Shown here: positions 1 through 11,500 of the stretch, in pieces
Layout of the letters: each line of letters opens with the position of its first letter
How positions within the stretch are numbered: the first letter of the stretch is position 1
Assembly: GCA_015680685.1 (NCBI GenBank)
Contig: MNCI01011801.1
Coordinates: 119,823-183,822, forward strand
DNA from: Gnetum montanum
Taxonomy: Eukaryota; Streptophyta; Gnetopsida; Gnetales; Gnetaceae
Length of the DNA stretch: 64,000 nt
Direction of reading: 5' to 3'
Program-made: the position numbers and the translations under genes
Notes under the pieces: model-generated
Seen by the model: only the letters and a program-made list of their open reading frames with translations
Databases searched by the model: none
Told to the model about the DNA's origin: nothing

Positions 1-2
1 TA

Positions 3-1994
3 AGGCATGAAACTAGAAGAACCCTTGGAACTTATGCCCAAGGGAGACTCTCACAACTTAGAGCCCATGAAGTACATCGCTTGTTGGAACAAGTAGCAAA
101 AGAAGAGGGTGAGCCATGCAAAAGGGAAAGTACGGAAGAATATAATCGCGATCTCTCCCTTCGAAAGAAGGGAGTGAAGTTTTGTGTTGAAGAGGATGAG
201 TCACCATTCGAAGATTTGGTGAACAGAAAGACCTTGCTACTTCAAAAGCTCACAACAGAAATAGCAGCTAAGGTAGATGACGTATGGAGTTCCTTAGACT
301 CTAAAATTGAAACTGTCTTAAAAATTGTAGAAGAGTCTAAGGTAGAACAAAGTAGTGACAAAGGTAAGAAAAAGTGGAGAGATTTAAGCCCTACACATAA
401 CAAGGGTAAGGGGAAAATCACTAACTTCAATGTGGCTATGGAATCTAACACAGACGATGACAGTGGATGTGAGATCTGCCACTATGACCATCCTAAGGGA
501 TGTTGCCCCATCATCTCACATCTACAAGAATCTAGGGTGTTTACGCTTAATCCAAGACTCAACCAATGGCAAACACCCCGAAGGTTACCTTATCCACAAG
601 GTAACCCAAGGCAGCTTTACCAACCACTAACGTATTATCCAAGTGGAACTCCACCAGAACCCATCGGACAACATCAGCAGTGGCAATACCCACAGTCATG
701 GGGGATGCCATCGCCAAAACATTAGTACCCTTACCAGCAGCCTGACCCTTATGGATATTATGTGCAGTAGTCGATTTCTCCAAGTGACTCTATGAGTCAC
801 ACAACCCCCAACCGTCACTACCAAGTTCGGGAGTACTTCAGAAGGACTCCCTCTCCTCCAGGAGACACTCCATACCCACACCATCCTCCTAATCCATCCA
901 CACCTCTTCCACCACAAGTAGTTCCCATAACACCTCCTGCTCCAACAATGCAAGGGGAACTTCCTCCTCAACCGCAGCAACGTCATGCTACAAGAGCTGT
1001 AAATATTCAACTTGCTGCTGGTTCTGAAAACTATAAAAAGAGAAGACCTTACTTTAGAACCAAAAGCTCAGACAAACTCTCACAACAACAAGCGGTTGGG
1101 CCCATGTACACTCCTCCACCATCTAACACTTCGGAGCACCCTTTCGTCCAAAATCAGAGCTTAACGCATACTGTTATGTTAACCCATACCGTAACCGACT
1201 GGATTAAGGTAGGCCACCTTCTCAGGAAACTAACTAACCTTGGGAGTCCCTTAATCTATTTACAGATCACTAAAAATTAACCACATAGGGCTCTTCTTGA
1301 CTCAGGTTCTGAAGTCAACTTAATTTCATGAGAGATGTATCACGCCTGGAACCTACCCCAACTTAAGAAGAGCAACATCCAACTCGATCTGGTAGACCAG
1401 TCCATCACCATTCCCTTGGGATTGGTGAAGGACATCATTACCACTGTGTGTGGTTGGTCTTACCCAGCTGATTTCTTGGTGATTGAAGTTAACAACAACG
1501 AAGGGGACTTCCCAATTATAATGGGAAGGGCATGGCTAAGTATAGTAGACGCATGCCTTAGGATCCGCGATCTTTCCTTGGAAATATTTAAGATAAACAT
1601 TTGTGGAAAGATTGAGAAGAGAAAAGTTCCATGCATCACATACAGTGATTCATCGGGTGATGACATGGAGGAAATGCCTCCATGTAACAGGTGTGCTCTT
1701 GAAACTTTGAAACAAAGATGCCTGTATGTAGTAACCACACAACTAGTAGTAGACACCCCATGGTTGACAGCTACTAGAAGGAGCAAAAAAATATGCATGG
1801 AATGAACTGAGGAAACCCATGCCAACAACGAAGGCATAGACACATTGGAATATGAGCATCACCAACTTCCATCCCTCAATCTAATATCATCAATTGGGAG
1901 AAGTTGGACACTTTTAAGAAATTCAAATAGGCACTCATTATTTCAGATCTCTCCCTTACAACTCAGTCATGGGGGAGATGGCCACCTATGCTAA
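3..1994 (+). pseudogene. E1 gag-protease reading frame, interrupted by five stops
   Basis: One reading frame stays in phase from the window edge to 1994, broken only by TAG at 723 and 768, TAA at 1278, TGA at 1329 and TGA at 1803. The first part is Gag-like: charged, with a helical stretch around 220-340 and a Cys/His cluster near 465-505. A proline-rich linker follows at about 790-970. A retropepsin-like protease follows: the catalytic DSG triad is at 1299-1307 in the context LLDSGSEVNLIS, with the second conserved block PIIMGRAWLS near 1515-1545. The frame ends before any polymerase. Full Gag-Pol elements would continue for several kilobases, so absence of RT looks structural, not a local deletion. 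Confidence 0.75.
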
Positions 1995-3421
1995 TCATAT
2001 GGGGCCCTCAATTCTTTTTCGATTTTTGTTTTATACGTTTTTGTTTTACATGTTTTTGTCTTACACATTTTTGTTTTACAAATTTCTTTAACTTTTCTAA
2101 TTTTTGTTTTACAGAGTTCTTTAACTTTTCTAAGTTTTTGTTTTACAACTTTCTTTAACTTTTCTAGTTTTTTGTTTTACATCATCGTTATACTTTTCTA
2201 TTTTTTGTGTGTGTGCGTGTGATCCACCCTGTAAGTTTGTCCCATAATAAGTGTTTGGAATGATGGTATGAACTACTTTCACATTGATTGCTAATGTTTG
2301 GTTTTTACCTTTAAGTCACAATGTTGATACTAAGGTATGTTTCTTTTGATATGGCAGGCAATAAGACCACTTCATCCATCCATCCACCAGTTTCTATGAT
2401 CTCTCTTGGCTTGGAAATGTATAGTCCCCTTCCAATAAGAACTTTAACGAATTGGTGACTGGGTATTTCTCAAACTAAGGAAGGACTCAAGGATTGAAAA
2501 GGGTGTGACTTTAAGGGAACTTGATGCTTTTTGTGTTGGCCGTTCTCTTGGGTGCTTGGGTGTTTTTTTCTTGAGTTTTCTTATCGTTCCGATGTTACCC
2601 CAACTATCGAAAGCTGAGACAATAAAAATAAGAAGTCTTTGCATGGTGTGGTTCTCACGCATAAAAACGCAAAACATGAAAAAAAAACAAAGTGAGAATT
2701 CAAAGCACACCCCTTAGACGAATAAACTTGGGCTACAAGCACTAGTTATGGAACCAAAAGTGTTCCCTCTAACTAAGGTCCTTCTTGCTTTCCATTCTCT
2801 CCTTTGTTTCGTTGGAATGGTGGTGGCTCTTTGGAGATGCATTCTTGTTACCCAAGTGGATGGTTTAGCAGAATGCATTGATGCAAAGTCACTGGATATG
2901 GTTGGTTTGAGGCCGGAGTTGGAATGGGATTTGCTAAGTCACATTAATCATGAAACACACAAGGGGTTGTACACCACCTTGTTCTTGGGATTCCATTCCA
3001 TTCTCTTCTCTTCATCCTTCNAATTTACCCTTGCTAATATAAGATTGTGTTGTGTGTGCAGATGGTAATCATACAACAACGGATTGGATCTAGAGCAAAC
3101 ACTTGGAATGGAGCAGCGTTGAAGCAGCTATGCAAGGAGCAAGATCGATGGCGCACTTATGGATGGACAACAAAGGCACAATCTTGGCGTTGGCAGTAGC
3201 AACACTTCCTTCTCTCTCTCTTTCTCAGTTGCCAACTAAGGCCTGATGTCACCGTAATAAGGTGTTCACCCTTGTTGTCATGAACACCAGTTTTGTCAAG
3301 TCTTGTAATAATGATCCATTCACATGTCATCCCATTAGTTCCATTCCCCTCAATAATTCCATACCTTCCTAATATTATTGTAAGGAACTCGAGGATGAGT
3401 TTTCATTCAGTCATGGGGGTA
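1995..3421 (+). other. Noncoding 3' internal region of E1
   Basis: No credible gene. It carries a T-rich tandem repeat (2003-2215) and a single-N gap at 3021. It is bounded by two copies of a purine tract, CAGTCATGGGGG, at 1964-1975 (just inside the end of the gag-protease frame) and 3408-3419 (just before the LTR). The second is the expected polypurine tract for plus-strand priming. The first may be an internal second tract. Small frames at 2505-2717 and 2748-3068 match nothing I recognise. Confidence 0.6.
2003..2215 (+). repeat. T-rich tandem repeat with TTTTTGTTTTACA core
   Basis: The word TTTTTGTTTTACA recurs six or seven times with small changes. From about 2080 it alternates with TTTCTTTAACTTTTCTA, giving a composite unit of about 38 bp. 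The array ends in a short GTGTGTGCGTGTG run. It lies inside the noncoding part of E1. Confidence 0.75.
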
Positions 3422-4433
3422 TGATGAGACGCGATATGCACAAGCCGCGATATTGCGTCGTCCCCTGCGATGTCACGTATGCGATATCGTGGTCCATCGT
3501 CAAATCTATAAATAAGAGGCGGCACTCCCCTTATTTTCCATCCTGAGTTAGAAGTAGGGAAACTCTGGCAGTTTGATCACTCCAGAGATAGAATATTTTT
3601 CCATGTGCCCGCAGTAGGAGTCCTAGAGTAAACAGATCTTTATTCGAGCAACATTGTACCTAAACACAAGTTGTGTACGGTAATAAAGACGAACTTGATT
3701 GGATAAACCTTGCAGTGCATGGAATAGGATTTTATTTAATTTCTATTTATTGCTTTCCTAGAATGCGGTATGAGTACGACTTGATTACGAGCATCTAAGG
3801 ATGTGTACGGTTAGTTAAGGAATCGGCTACTTGTCGCATGCGGTATGAGTACGACTTGATTACGAGCATCTAGTGTGACTACTTGGCAACCCAGTGGTGT
3901 ATTCCAAGATCTACGCTTGGTAGTCCCAGTGGTAGTTGAACACCCCAATGTGTACGGTTAGTCAAGGAATCGGCTGCTCATCGCACTTAGGCTAGACAGA
4001 TTCTCTCAATCCTTTCCTCCTAGTTAAGTGCCTCAGTACGACCACTTCAAGCATGTGCATTATGTGTGGTGATCCCAGTAATGATTAGCGTTTGGTAGCC
4101 ACAGTTGCATAGTTTAGGGTGTGTATGGTAAGTGGGAACGGATGCTGACACTAGTTAATTTAGACTTAGTCCTTAGTTAGAGTTAGTTAGCTTTCTCAAC
4201 CCTTCACGTCAATAGCATAGGAGAAAAACCAGAAAAGACCATAAAAATCATATACCTCAGACTTACTTAACCATACACCATGACAACCACAAGTAAGTCT
4301 GGGAAGACAAACGAATGATTAACCCCAAGTGTTCCATGGGGCATGTAGGCATTTAGTCTACGGAGTTCGACCGGATCGCGCGTGCTATGCTCGTTTTGTA
4401 TGGTTGAGTGTAGGGGTACCTCTCCACTCATCA
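3422..4433 (+). repeat. 3' LTR of E1
   Basis: Starts TGATGAG directly after the purine tract CATGGGGGTA. The proposed end is CTCATCA at 4427-4433, the inverse of the start. A TATA box (TATAAATA, 3507-3514) lies about 85 bp in. Upstream of it, GCGAT words recur at 3431, 3447, 3467 and 3481. Internal duplications include a roughly 35-bp block containing GAGTACGACTTGATTACGAG (near 3765 and 3839) and a block containing GTGTACGGTTAGT (near 3800 and 3950). The exact 3' edge rests on terminal symmetry only, because the 5' LTR is not in the window. Confidence 0.65.
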
Positions 4434-5815
4434 TTCATGCTCTCTTTATTTTCTTTATTATTGCACAAATGGATTTTTAGCATAGATTATGCTTTAGCAC
4501 AATGTCAAGTTATGTCTACTTTTATGTTGTTGGGTCAAGTTACGAGTTAGATGTTTTAAGTTCATGAAGATATGTTTTATTTTAAAGTTTAGGTTAGTAC
4601 AAGATCCAAGAGTGAGAAAGGGATTTTAAGTTGTGTTCCCCTTTCAAATACTATTAAAGAAGCCCAAGGATCTCATTTCAAACTTGATGTAAGTTGTTAT
4701 GAAGTTGGTAAATTCATTACAATTGTGCTCTTATTTTAATCAATAGAAGAGGAGAAGAAATTTCTTGTGTTGAATTTTCGTTAAGCTTTAGGCTCTCTTT
4801 TATTTTCTTTATTATTTTACAAATGGATTTTTAGCATAGATAATTCTTTAGCTCATATATTTCACAATAATTCACATCATATTGCATAATATTTAATAAT
4901 CAATTTCTCATTTCATAGTCATTTCACAATTAGTCCTCATTTCACATGTTTTTTATTTATTTCACAATGCTTTTCAATTTTCATGTTCACATTTGAGTAG
5001 ATCCATGAATTCCATGATGTTTGATATTTCCAATTCCATTTCATAAAATATCAACTCAATTTCATGTCATCTTGCAAGGATTTTGAGGGATTCTAATGAA
5101 TCTTGCAATTTCAGTCAAATTTATTTGCATGGTTGAAATTGAAAGGGAGATTTAATGTTAGAAGGCATTAATTCATAGTTCTAGAAAATTTTGTACTAGA
5201 TTTAAGACCTCAAAGTAAGGATAGAAGCATTTTTTTCATAATTCTTTATGTTTGTTATTGAAAAGGAAAAGAACCTTATGACTTTGATGTTAAAATTGAT
5301 TTGCATATCAATTTTATTTGAAGATTTAAATCACACATAATGTTTAATAGCTTTTACATAAAGGATTGGGCCAACATATGCCCATATAAATAAAATTCAA
5401 AGCCTAACCTATTTTATTTTTTGTGACTTTGTAGTCACTACAACCTCCTTGTGCACTTGTGATCACTCTCAACAAAATCTCTAATAAAACCCCAAGTCAT
5501 AGAATATTGAACTATTTTTTTATAGCAATCCAAAATATTTTGGGAATTTGACATCTTATACAACTTGGGCTAGCTCATAGCTAATTTACATCAATCATCA
5601 TGACTCATGACTTGCTTGCAATCAAGTTGCAACAATAAATTCTCATTCATTGTGATCTATAGTTAATTCATAGTACATCAAACATAACATGCGATCTGCA
5701 ATTAGCTCATAACACGATCCAACCATAACTTGTGGTCTGCTTATGATAGAGAAGAAATCAATTACCACAACCCCATGTTCAGCTTGCAGTTGCTCTAAAG
5801 ACCTTAAAGACTTCT
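4434..5815. other. AT-rich sequence without a gene; one direct repeat pair
   Basis: No coding sequence recognised. A roughly 60-bp block containing ACAAATGGATTTTTAGCATA occurs at 4439-4500 and again at 4792-4853, 353 bp apart. Around 5590-5750, words such as CATGACTCATGACTTG resemble those at 38.0-38.5 kb and 55.5-55.7 kb, suggesting remains of one old repeat family. Confidence 0.5.
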
Positions 5816-6746
5816 TGGAATAGGAGTGCTACCTCAATAGATTCCAAAGGATCAATTTCCCAAACTTCTAAGTAGATCTATCTTAGAAAATAAAAAAAAC
5901 ACAATGAAATGGAGAAAATATCCCTTGTATTAAGAAAACTCTCAAAATACAAAGAAAATACATCAAAGATGAGGAGCTAAGCTCAACTTGCAACTCTCCC
6001 AAGGATCTTAAAGGTCATACATGTTCCCTCTCAATCCTCAATTGCTCACCATGGAGCCAAAGCTCAAGACAAGATACTTATAAGAGATTCTCACAACCTC
6101 TCTTAAGTACTCTCCCTTCCCTCTCATTTAATTGCCTTGCACAAGCTCTCCTCACTCAAGAGCTCTCTCTCTTGCTCTTGGTTATGTGTTACTAATAATG
6201 GTGAATCACATCAATATTTATGGATAACTAGTAGATAAGAAACCTAGAAACCTTTCCTCAACTCAACTTGAGGGTCTTTAGATGCTTTTCAAGTGTTTTG
6301 ACCTTCTCCCCAACTATTTCCATCATTTTCTATCTTGTTTAGGCTATTTCCAAAATTGGAATGGGTATTTTCTAAAGTTTTCCAAGCCGTCCAAGTCATC
6401 TCTAACCTTGACAAGATGTCTTTTGTATCAACCTAGCTCTTGGGAAAGATGTCTTATATTTCTAGGAGACATCTCCTCTGGGTCTAAGACATATCCTTTC
6501 ATAACAAGACATATTCTTATTTGGGGAGACATATCCTCTAAGACATCTTCTCGCTAGACAAGACATCTTTCCAGAGTCCTTTGCACTTTAGTAAGATGTC
6601 TCTTCTGACTTTTCAACATCTTTTGTCAACTCTAGGTCTCAGTTAAGACATCTCCTAGCCTTTCAAGATGTCTTCTTCAAGTACAAAACCTACAAAACAT
6701 ACATGTAGGGTAGAACAAGGGGATTGGAAGAGGTGTCCCTACACCA
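5816..6746 (-). mobile_element. Solo LTR of the E3 family with exact 5-bp TSD
   Basis: This 931-bp block is similar along its length to the E3 LTRs at 39,339-40,294 and 42,101 onward. It is flanked by CTTCT at 5811-5815 and CTTCT at 6747-6751, a perfect 5-bp target-site duplication. No internal element sequence is attached, so it is a solo LTR left by LTR-LTR recombination. Orientation is minus, taken from E3, whose primer-binding site lies on the minus strand. Terminal symmetry is TGG...ACACCA. Confidence 0.8.
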
Positions 6747-7034
6747 CTTCTGCTGCTCAATGCTTGAGCTTTTCATACTACCTTGTATACCAACTCTAAA
6801 TGATTAAAAAACTTAAAGATCAAAGTAAATAATCCAAAATTTGCATGAACACATGTCTTCAAGTTATTTTTAGCAAGGAATTTGTATACATAATCTAATA
6901 GTTCATAAAATGGCATTGAATTTGAGGCTCTGCTTGAAGGATTACCTATTAAATTTGGTGGCACTATACATAATTCCAAAAAACTAGCTAAGAGTATGAT
7001 GATAGATATGATAAAGTAAGAAACATAATTTTCC

Positions 7035-7415
7035 AATATATATATATATATTATCATCATCATAGCCTTATCCCAACTACATGAGATCAACTAATTTTTA
7101 AAATAAAAAACATCATTTAAATTCATAAAATTTAGGTGTAGGGATCTTATGGGTACCATTGTTTAAACAACTTATAGAAAAAAATCATCATCAACATAGC
7201 CTTATCCCAACTACATAAGATCAACTAAGTTTTAAAATAAAAAAATGTCATTTAAATTCATAAAAGTGAGGTGTAGGGATCCTATGAGTACCATTGTTTA
7301 AATAACTTATAGGTCATCATTTTGAGCTTTATAACTAAGCATTGCTCACCAGAATTGAACCCATGAACTAAAGCTTCTAGATTAAGAGTCTTACCACTAG
7401 GCTAAAACCTCATAA
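7035..7415 (-). mobile_element. tRNA-derived SINE, body duplicated
   Basis: On the minus strand the head has an RNA polymerase III A box (TTAGCCTAGTGGTAAGACTC) and a B-box-like GGGTTCAATTC, near 7,355-7,410. The body ends in a tail resembling plant SINE 3' ends (GTTGGGATAAGGCTATGATG). The body and tail are present twice with a period of 134 bp; their shared 3' words start at 7061 and 7195. The same head recurs at 10.7 and 58.2 kb and, more diverged, at 58.6 kb. Confidence 0.65.
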
Positions 7416-8160
7416 AAAAATCTAATCCCACCAAGAATGACCAAATGATGAATTCAATCATTGAACCTCATCAAGTATGAATTAGACATTCATTGATAAT
7501 GTCAAGCATAAATCAAATAGGGGAGGGGGAGGGAGAAGGGGGGAGGGCCAAGAGGAGGGTCAAACCCCCAAAAAATATTAATAATGAGTAAACAAAATTT
7601 AGAGTGCGTCACATACTTGACAAAATTTAGAGTGCATCATCAAAAAAATAATAAAAGAAAAACCTTCTTGATTTTAGAGCTTTCTACTTAGGTGTACAAC
7701 CTTACAATTAATACCTTGAAAAACAAGTGAAAAAAATTTCTTGTTAGTAGGAAGAAAGTTTATAGTTCTAATAATATTTACATTACTTTCAACATTGATG
7801 CTTGAACTTAAAATAGCAAAAGAATTTGAGATAGAAAGTTATGACTTAAAACCAATATTTATATCAAAGCAAGATTCATTGGAAAATGATAGCAAATCTT
7901 GTGAAAGATTTTCATTTTATCACTAGTTGTTAATCTTATGTTAAGAATCTTTATCATTAGCTATAACCTTCTTGTTGAAACTAGTTTTATTATTTGAGTT
8001 AATGGCATTCATATTAGACAAGAAAAAAAGGCCTTACGAACTATTTAACAAGGCTAATCAATACTTTCTCTAGTATCAGTAAAAATACACATACGAGTTT
8101 CTATCTTCTTTATATTCTTTATTGCCATTTGATCATTCTTATCATTAACATCAACTTGAT
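7416..8160. other. AT-rich sequence, no gene recognised
   Basis: It contains a purine-rich tract near 7520-7550 and a short open frame at 7741-7926 with no recognisable similarity. Given the zinc-knuckle remnant just downstream on the minus strand, this may be more of the same decayed element, but nothing here shows it. Confidence 0.4.
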
Positions 8161-8254
8161 TTTTCATATCTTAAACTTCATATTGTTTTTTTCGATTTCC
8201 AACTTCAATACAATTTTTCTTTTCTTTCGAATTTTTTTTCTTGAGCACAAAGGG

Positions 8255-8790
8255 ACAAGCATTAAATAAATGTCCTTCACAATGACAAAAGTTACAATAA
8301 TTAGGAAGATTATAATATATAATTGGTTGAATATAACTCTTCTTGCTTGCTTATAATACCCATTCCTTTTTATGATTGAGAAGATTAATTTCAACAAAAA
8401 AAAGTATCTATGAAAACAAAAAGTTCTAGAAATAAATTCCTTATTATAAGCCTATGATGATGATGATATGCTTAATGGGATCGAGAAAACTAATAATTTT
8501 CTGCTTAGCTTTCTGAAAAATCACTGGAAGATTACATAACTCCAAAAAAAAAAACATGGAACTTTAAGATATTTTTTAGATTGACCATCAAAATTTGAAG
8601 CCTAGTTACAAATGCTCAACATTCATGCTTATGTATAAAAGACCCTATATCTAAGGCACACTATGCTATTGAAGCATTTCCTAGCTTAACAAGCCAAAAA
8701 ATGAGAATAATACTTAACATGAAGGACTTGGATATCATGTTTTTTCATTGCATCATTTAATTGCAAAATGAAACTTTGTTTATGAGAGAG
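8255..8790 (-). pseudogene. LINE ORF1-like remnant (DUF4283 plus CCHC zinc knuckle)
   Basis: On the minus strand, 8296-8255 encodes a clean CX2CX4HX4C knuckle (CNFCHCEGHLFNAC) preceded by YYNLPNY. That matches the pattern before the knuckle in plant LINE ORF1 and DUF4283 proteins. Further upstream on the minus strand (about 8,780-8,440), the words NFDGQSKKYLKVP followed by CNLPVIFQ resemble the DUF4283 core, read across frame changes. There are many stops and no reverse transcriptase. The family assignment comes from pattern recognition and needs a profile search. Confidence 0.5.
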
Positions 8791-9495
8791 GTAACCCAAA
8801 TTTTGAGTGAATAGATATTATGATAAAAGATCAGTAACAAATGATTCATATATATCATCATGAAAAAACAAAATTAGGTACCTTAGTGACATCAACATTG
8901 CTGGAAGAAGGCATCATGAATTTTTCCTTACTAGCTTGTAAATTTGCATTTTGAAAATCAATAGAAATTTATGCATTGATACAATAGTAGAAATTTCAAT
9001 GCTGGTTGAAAAAGTTGGGAGTAATTTAGAATCCCCCATAGAGAAATTCTAGAGAAATCAAATATGCTGGAGAAAACATCAAAGAGAAAAAAATTAGATC
9101 CATGAGAGAAACATTGAATCCACTAGTGAAAAATCAAGCACAAATCAATTAGTATGCTAGAAAAACCAAGAAAGGGACTTTTATATGTGATCATTATTTG
9201 ACAAGGATTTGTAAGGAAGAGATTACTAGTTCAAATCATACTTGAGAATTTGTTATAGTCCTCCATAATATTTCTAACATATCATGTTGGCTATATATTT
9301 TGAGGGGTACCTATGGTCAAATTATTTTAAGTTCTAACGCCTTATCCCCACCCCCATCCCCATCCCCTAATGCTAGAACAATCATAATCATGCACATTCA
9401 TACTTGATGTTGTACCCCATATGTGATAGTTACTCCAAGAGCATGGCGCTTACCAACATAGCCCAACAAGATGAGTGCACATATAAATATTAAAA
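8791..9495. other. AT-rich sequence, no gene recognised
   Basis: It possibly includes the upstream part of the minus-strand LINE-like remnant. A run CCCCACCCCCATCCCCATCC lies near 9350. Nothing else supportable. Confidence 0.35.
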
Positions 9496-9508
9496 TTAAA
9501 TCACAACT

Positions 9509-9700
9509 TCACCCAAGGGTGTAGTGTAGTGGTTAAGACACTCACCTATGGGAGGTTGTGGATTTAATTTTTGCCTCTTATAGGTGTGACAACAATGGAG
9601 TAGTCTTATGGTCGGACACTCTTATTTAGTGGGTTACATATACTATGCTGTGGTTAGGGAGTTGCCTATTTCAAAAAATAAAAAAATAAAAATTAAAAAG
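9509..9700 (+). mobile_element. tRNA-derived SINE with 13-bp TSD
   Basis: The A-box region reads GTGTAGTGGTTAAGACACTC. A decayed B-box region (GTTGTGGATTTAATTT) follows at the right distance. The 3' end is an A-rich tail of about 30 bp (9672-9700). Flanks match as a target-site duplication: TTAAATCACAACT at 9496-9508 and TTAAATCGTAACT at 9701-9713, 11 of 13 identical with both differences being transitions. Its head differs from the SINE family at 7.0, 10.7 and 58 kb. Confidence 0.75.
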
Positions 9701-9713
9701 TTAAATCGTAACT

Positions 9714-10640
9714 ATCATAACCCAAATTGCACACAAAAAACATCATCATTAGTTCATAGTGAATATCATAATACCATACATAGACTAACCCTAAGCAATA
9801 ATCAACCACTTATTAGACATAGTCTTGGTTGGGAAAACTTGGGTTAGAGATTTGATTCTAGTATTACAGTGAGTTATGAACCCAAAAAATCTATAAAAGG
9901 AATTTTGAAATTGGTCCAAGAGATCAAGGTCTTAGTGATTGTAAATATGATGCTAAGGAGAATGCTACTACATGTTCAACTTGGTTATACATTAAATGAA
10001 TCTAGTCGCATCTAGTTCTTATTCAAGTGATTTTAGAAATCAATCGATGTAATGGTTCCAACCACAAAAGTGTTTGAGTCGAATAAAATCAAGAAGGCAT
10101 CGATTGTAATGTAATATCTAACTCCTTGATTGACCTAGAATACCAAACGACACAACTAGTAGAAGATCACATTCTCCCCTTGATAGGCTAAGACTAGGTA
10201 ACGGAGAATGCATCTTCCACTATTGCATGTATACGAAATTTGTAGATACATTGTTCTCTTTGAAGAATAATCCATCTACTGCTTTCAATTAATAGATAGT
10301 GAGATCCTACACGAGCACATGTGATTGCCACCTTACTTTGTTTGAAAATAGTAGTAGATAAATAACCATGTATTTTTGTTAAGGATCATTCTCAAATCTG
10401 TTGCAAATAAAATTGCTTTTTGCTACATGGTTGTTCCCACATATACTTCAATGCCTTCTGTCTTATTCTTATTTTCAGATCCTTAAAGCTTAAATTGAAA
10501 TCTTGATCTTCAATATTCCATTTTCAAAGTTATTTTATCTCATCATTGAATCATCATTTTTCTTGAATGACCTTATAAACTTCTATGAATGCATGGATGC
10601 TAGGCCTAACAAACATCTTTGTATGAAACTATAGAAATTT
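9714..10640. other. No gene recognised
   Basis: AT-rich sequence with no supportable coding, RNA or repeat signal. Confidence 0.35.
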
Positions 10641-10649
10641 TTGAAGAAC

Positions 10650-10757
10650 TACAATTGAGTTATAGAAGTTTATAACTCAATGCTACCTAGTAGAATTGAA
10701 CCTGTGACTTAGGGTTACAAGGTTAAGACTTGTACCACTAGGCTAACATCTCATTGT
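10650..10757 (-). mobile_element. SINE head (tRNA-like), minus strand
   Basis: On the minus strand it reads ATGTTAGCCTAGTGGTAC (A box), then CAGGTTCAATTCTAC (B box), then GCATTGAGTTATAAAC. This shares the head of the 7.0-kb SINE and most closely matches the copy at 58.6 kb. The 3' tail was not clearly identified. Confidence 0.55.
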
Positions 10758-11500
10758 TTTGAACATATTCCAAATGTTTTTATTATGTTGTAGGTAAATA
10801 ATGTACATGATCATCATCTCACCTAACTAGTTATAATATTGTTTGGATGGCTCTCATATCAATTAGAGCATTAGTTGCCTTGCATTTGAAGACCTGTTGA
10901 ATTCTCTTTGATGATGGATAACCCATGGCTCCACTTCCCTCTTGCACTAGTTAGGTAACATACTCCTATTTTGGTAAGGTAAGTACACTATAGAGTTTGG
11001 TCATTCCTTGGCCTCGATCTCTAGACAAAGCTCTCTAACATTGAGTCTCTACAGAGGAAAAACAATCTATCATATAAGCAATATTTATTAATTTTATGGG
11101 CAATTTTGAGTGGTTCTACACATAGTCATGCAAACAGACAACACCCGCATGGGGGCGCTAATAATCGTTGCTACTCCCGAGGTAGGATTCAGGTGCCCTG
11201 CGGAATGGTGACAAAGATCTAAAGAAAGACATGGGTGGCTCACATCCACCTTCCTATGCAAAAAGAATGAAACGACTGCAAAAGTTCACAAATTTGAGAT
11301 TCTTAATTCTTTCATTACACATAGCAACTTAAACACACCAAATACCACCAAGAAGATGGGGTCTTACAACTTAAAAAAATGATTTTGCATTTTAGAATTT
11401 ACCACCTTTGAAACATTCATGGATCCCACCAGATCTTGTGGATGTTTCATTCTTTAGTCGTCCATGGCAGTTTTATCTCCATTCAAACACCCAAAAAAAG
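10758..11500. other. Intergenic, no gene recognised
   Basis: Nothing supportable. CpGs and GC content start to rise toward 11,510, into the presumed promoter of the VTT-family gene. Confidence 0.4.

Larger units (their letters stand above)
1..4433 (+). mobile_element. E1: gag-protease-only LTR retrotransposon (5' end outside window)
   Basis: The 3' part of a Ty3/gypsy-like element. It contains a gag-protease reading frame (3-1994), a noncoding stretch (1995-3421), a polypurine tract and a 3' LTR (3422-4433). No reverse transcriptase, RNase H or integrase lies between the protease and the LTR, so the element is non-autonomous and resembles the TR-GAG class of plant elements. The LTR starts TGATGAG and its proposed end is CTCATCA, an inverted pair. 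The same termini recur in E2 at 18.1 kb, so the two are relatives. E1 is the less decayed: its frame has no frameshift and it keeps many CpGs. Confidence 0.75.

Noticed and set aside
2505-3068. Two small frames as an env-like gene of E1
   Set aside because: Short, hydrophobic by chance composition, not conserved at the equivalent place in E2.
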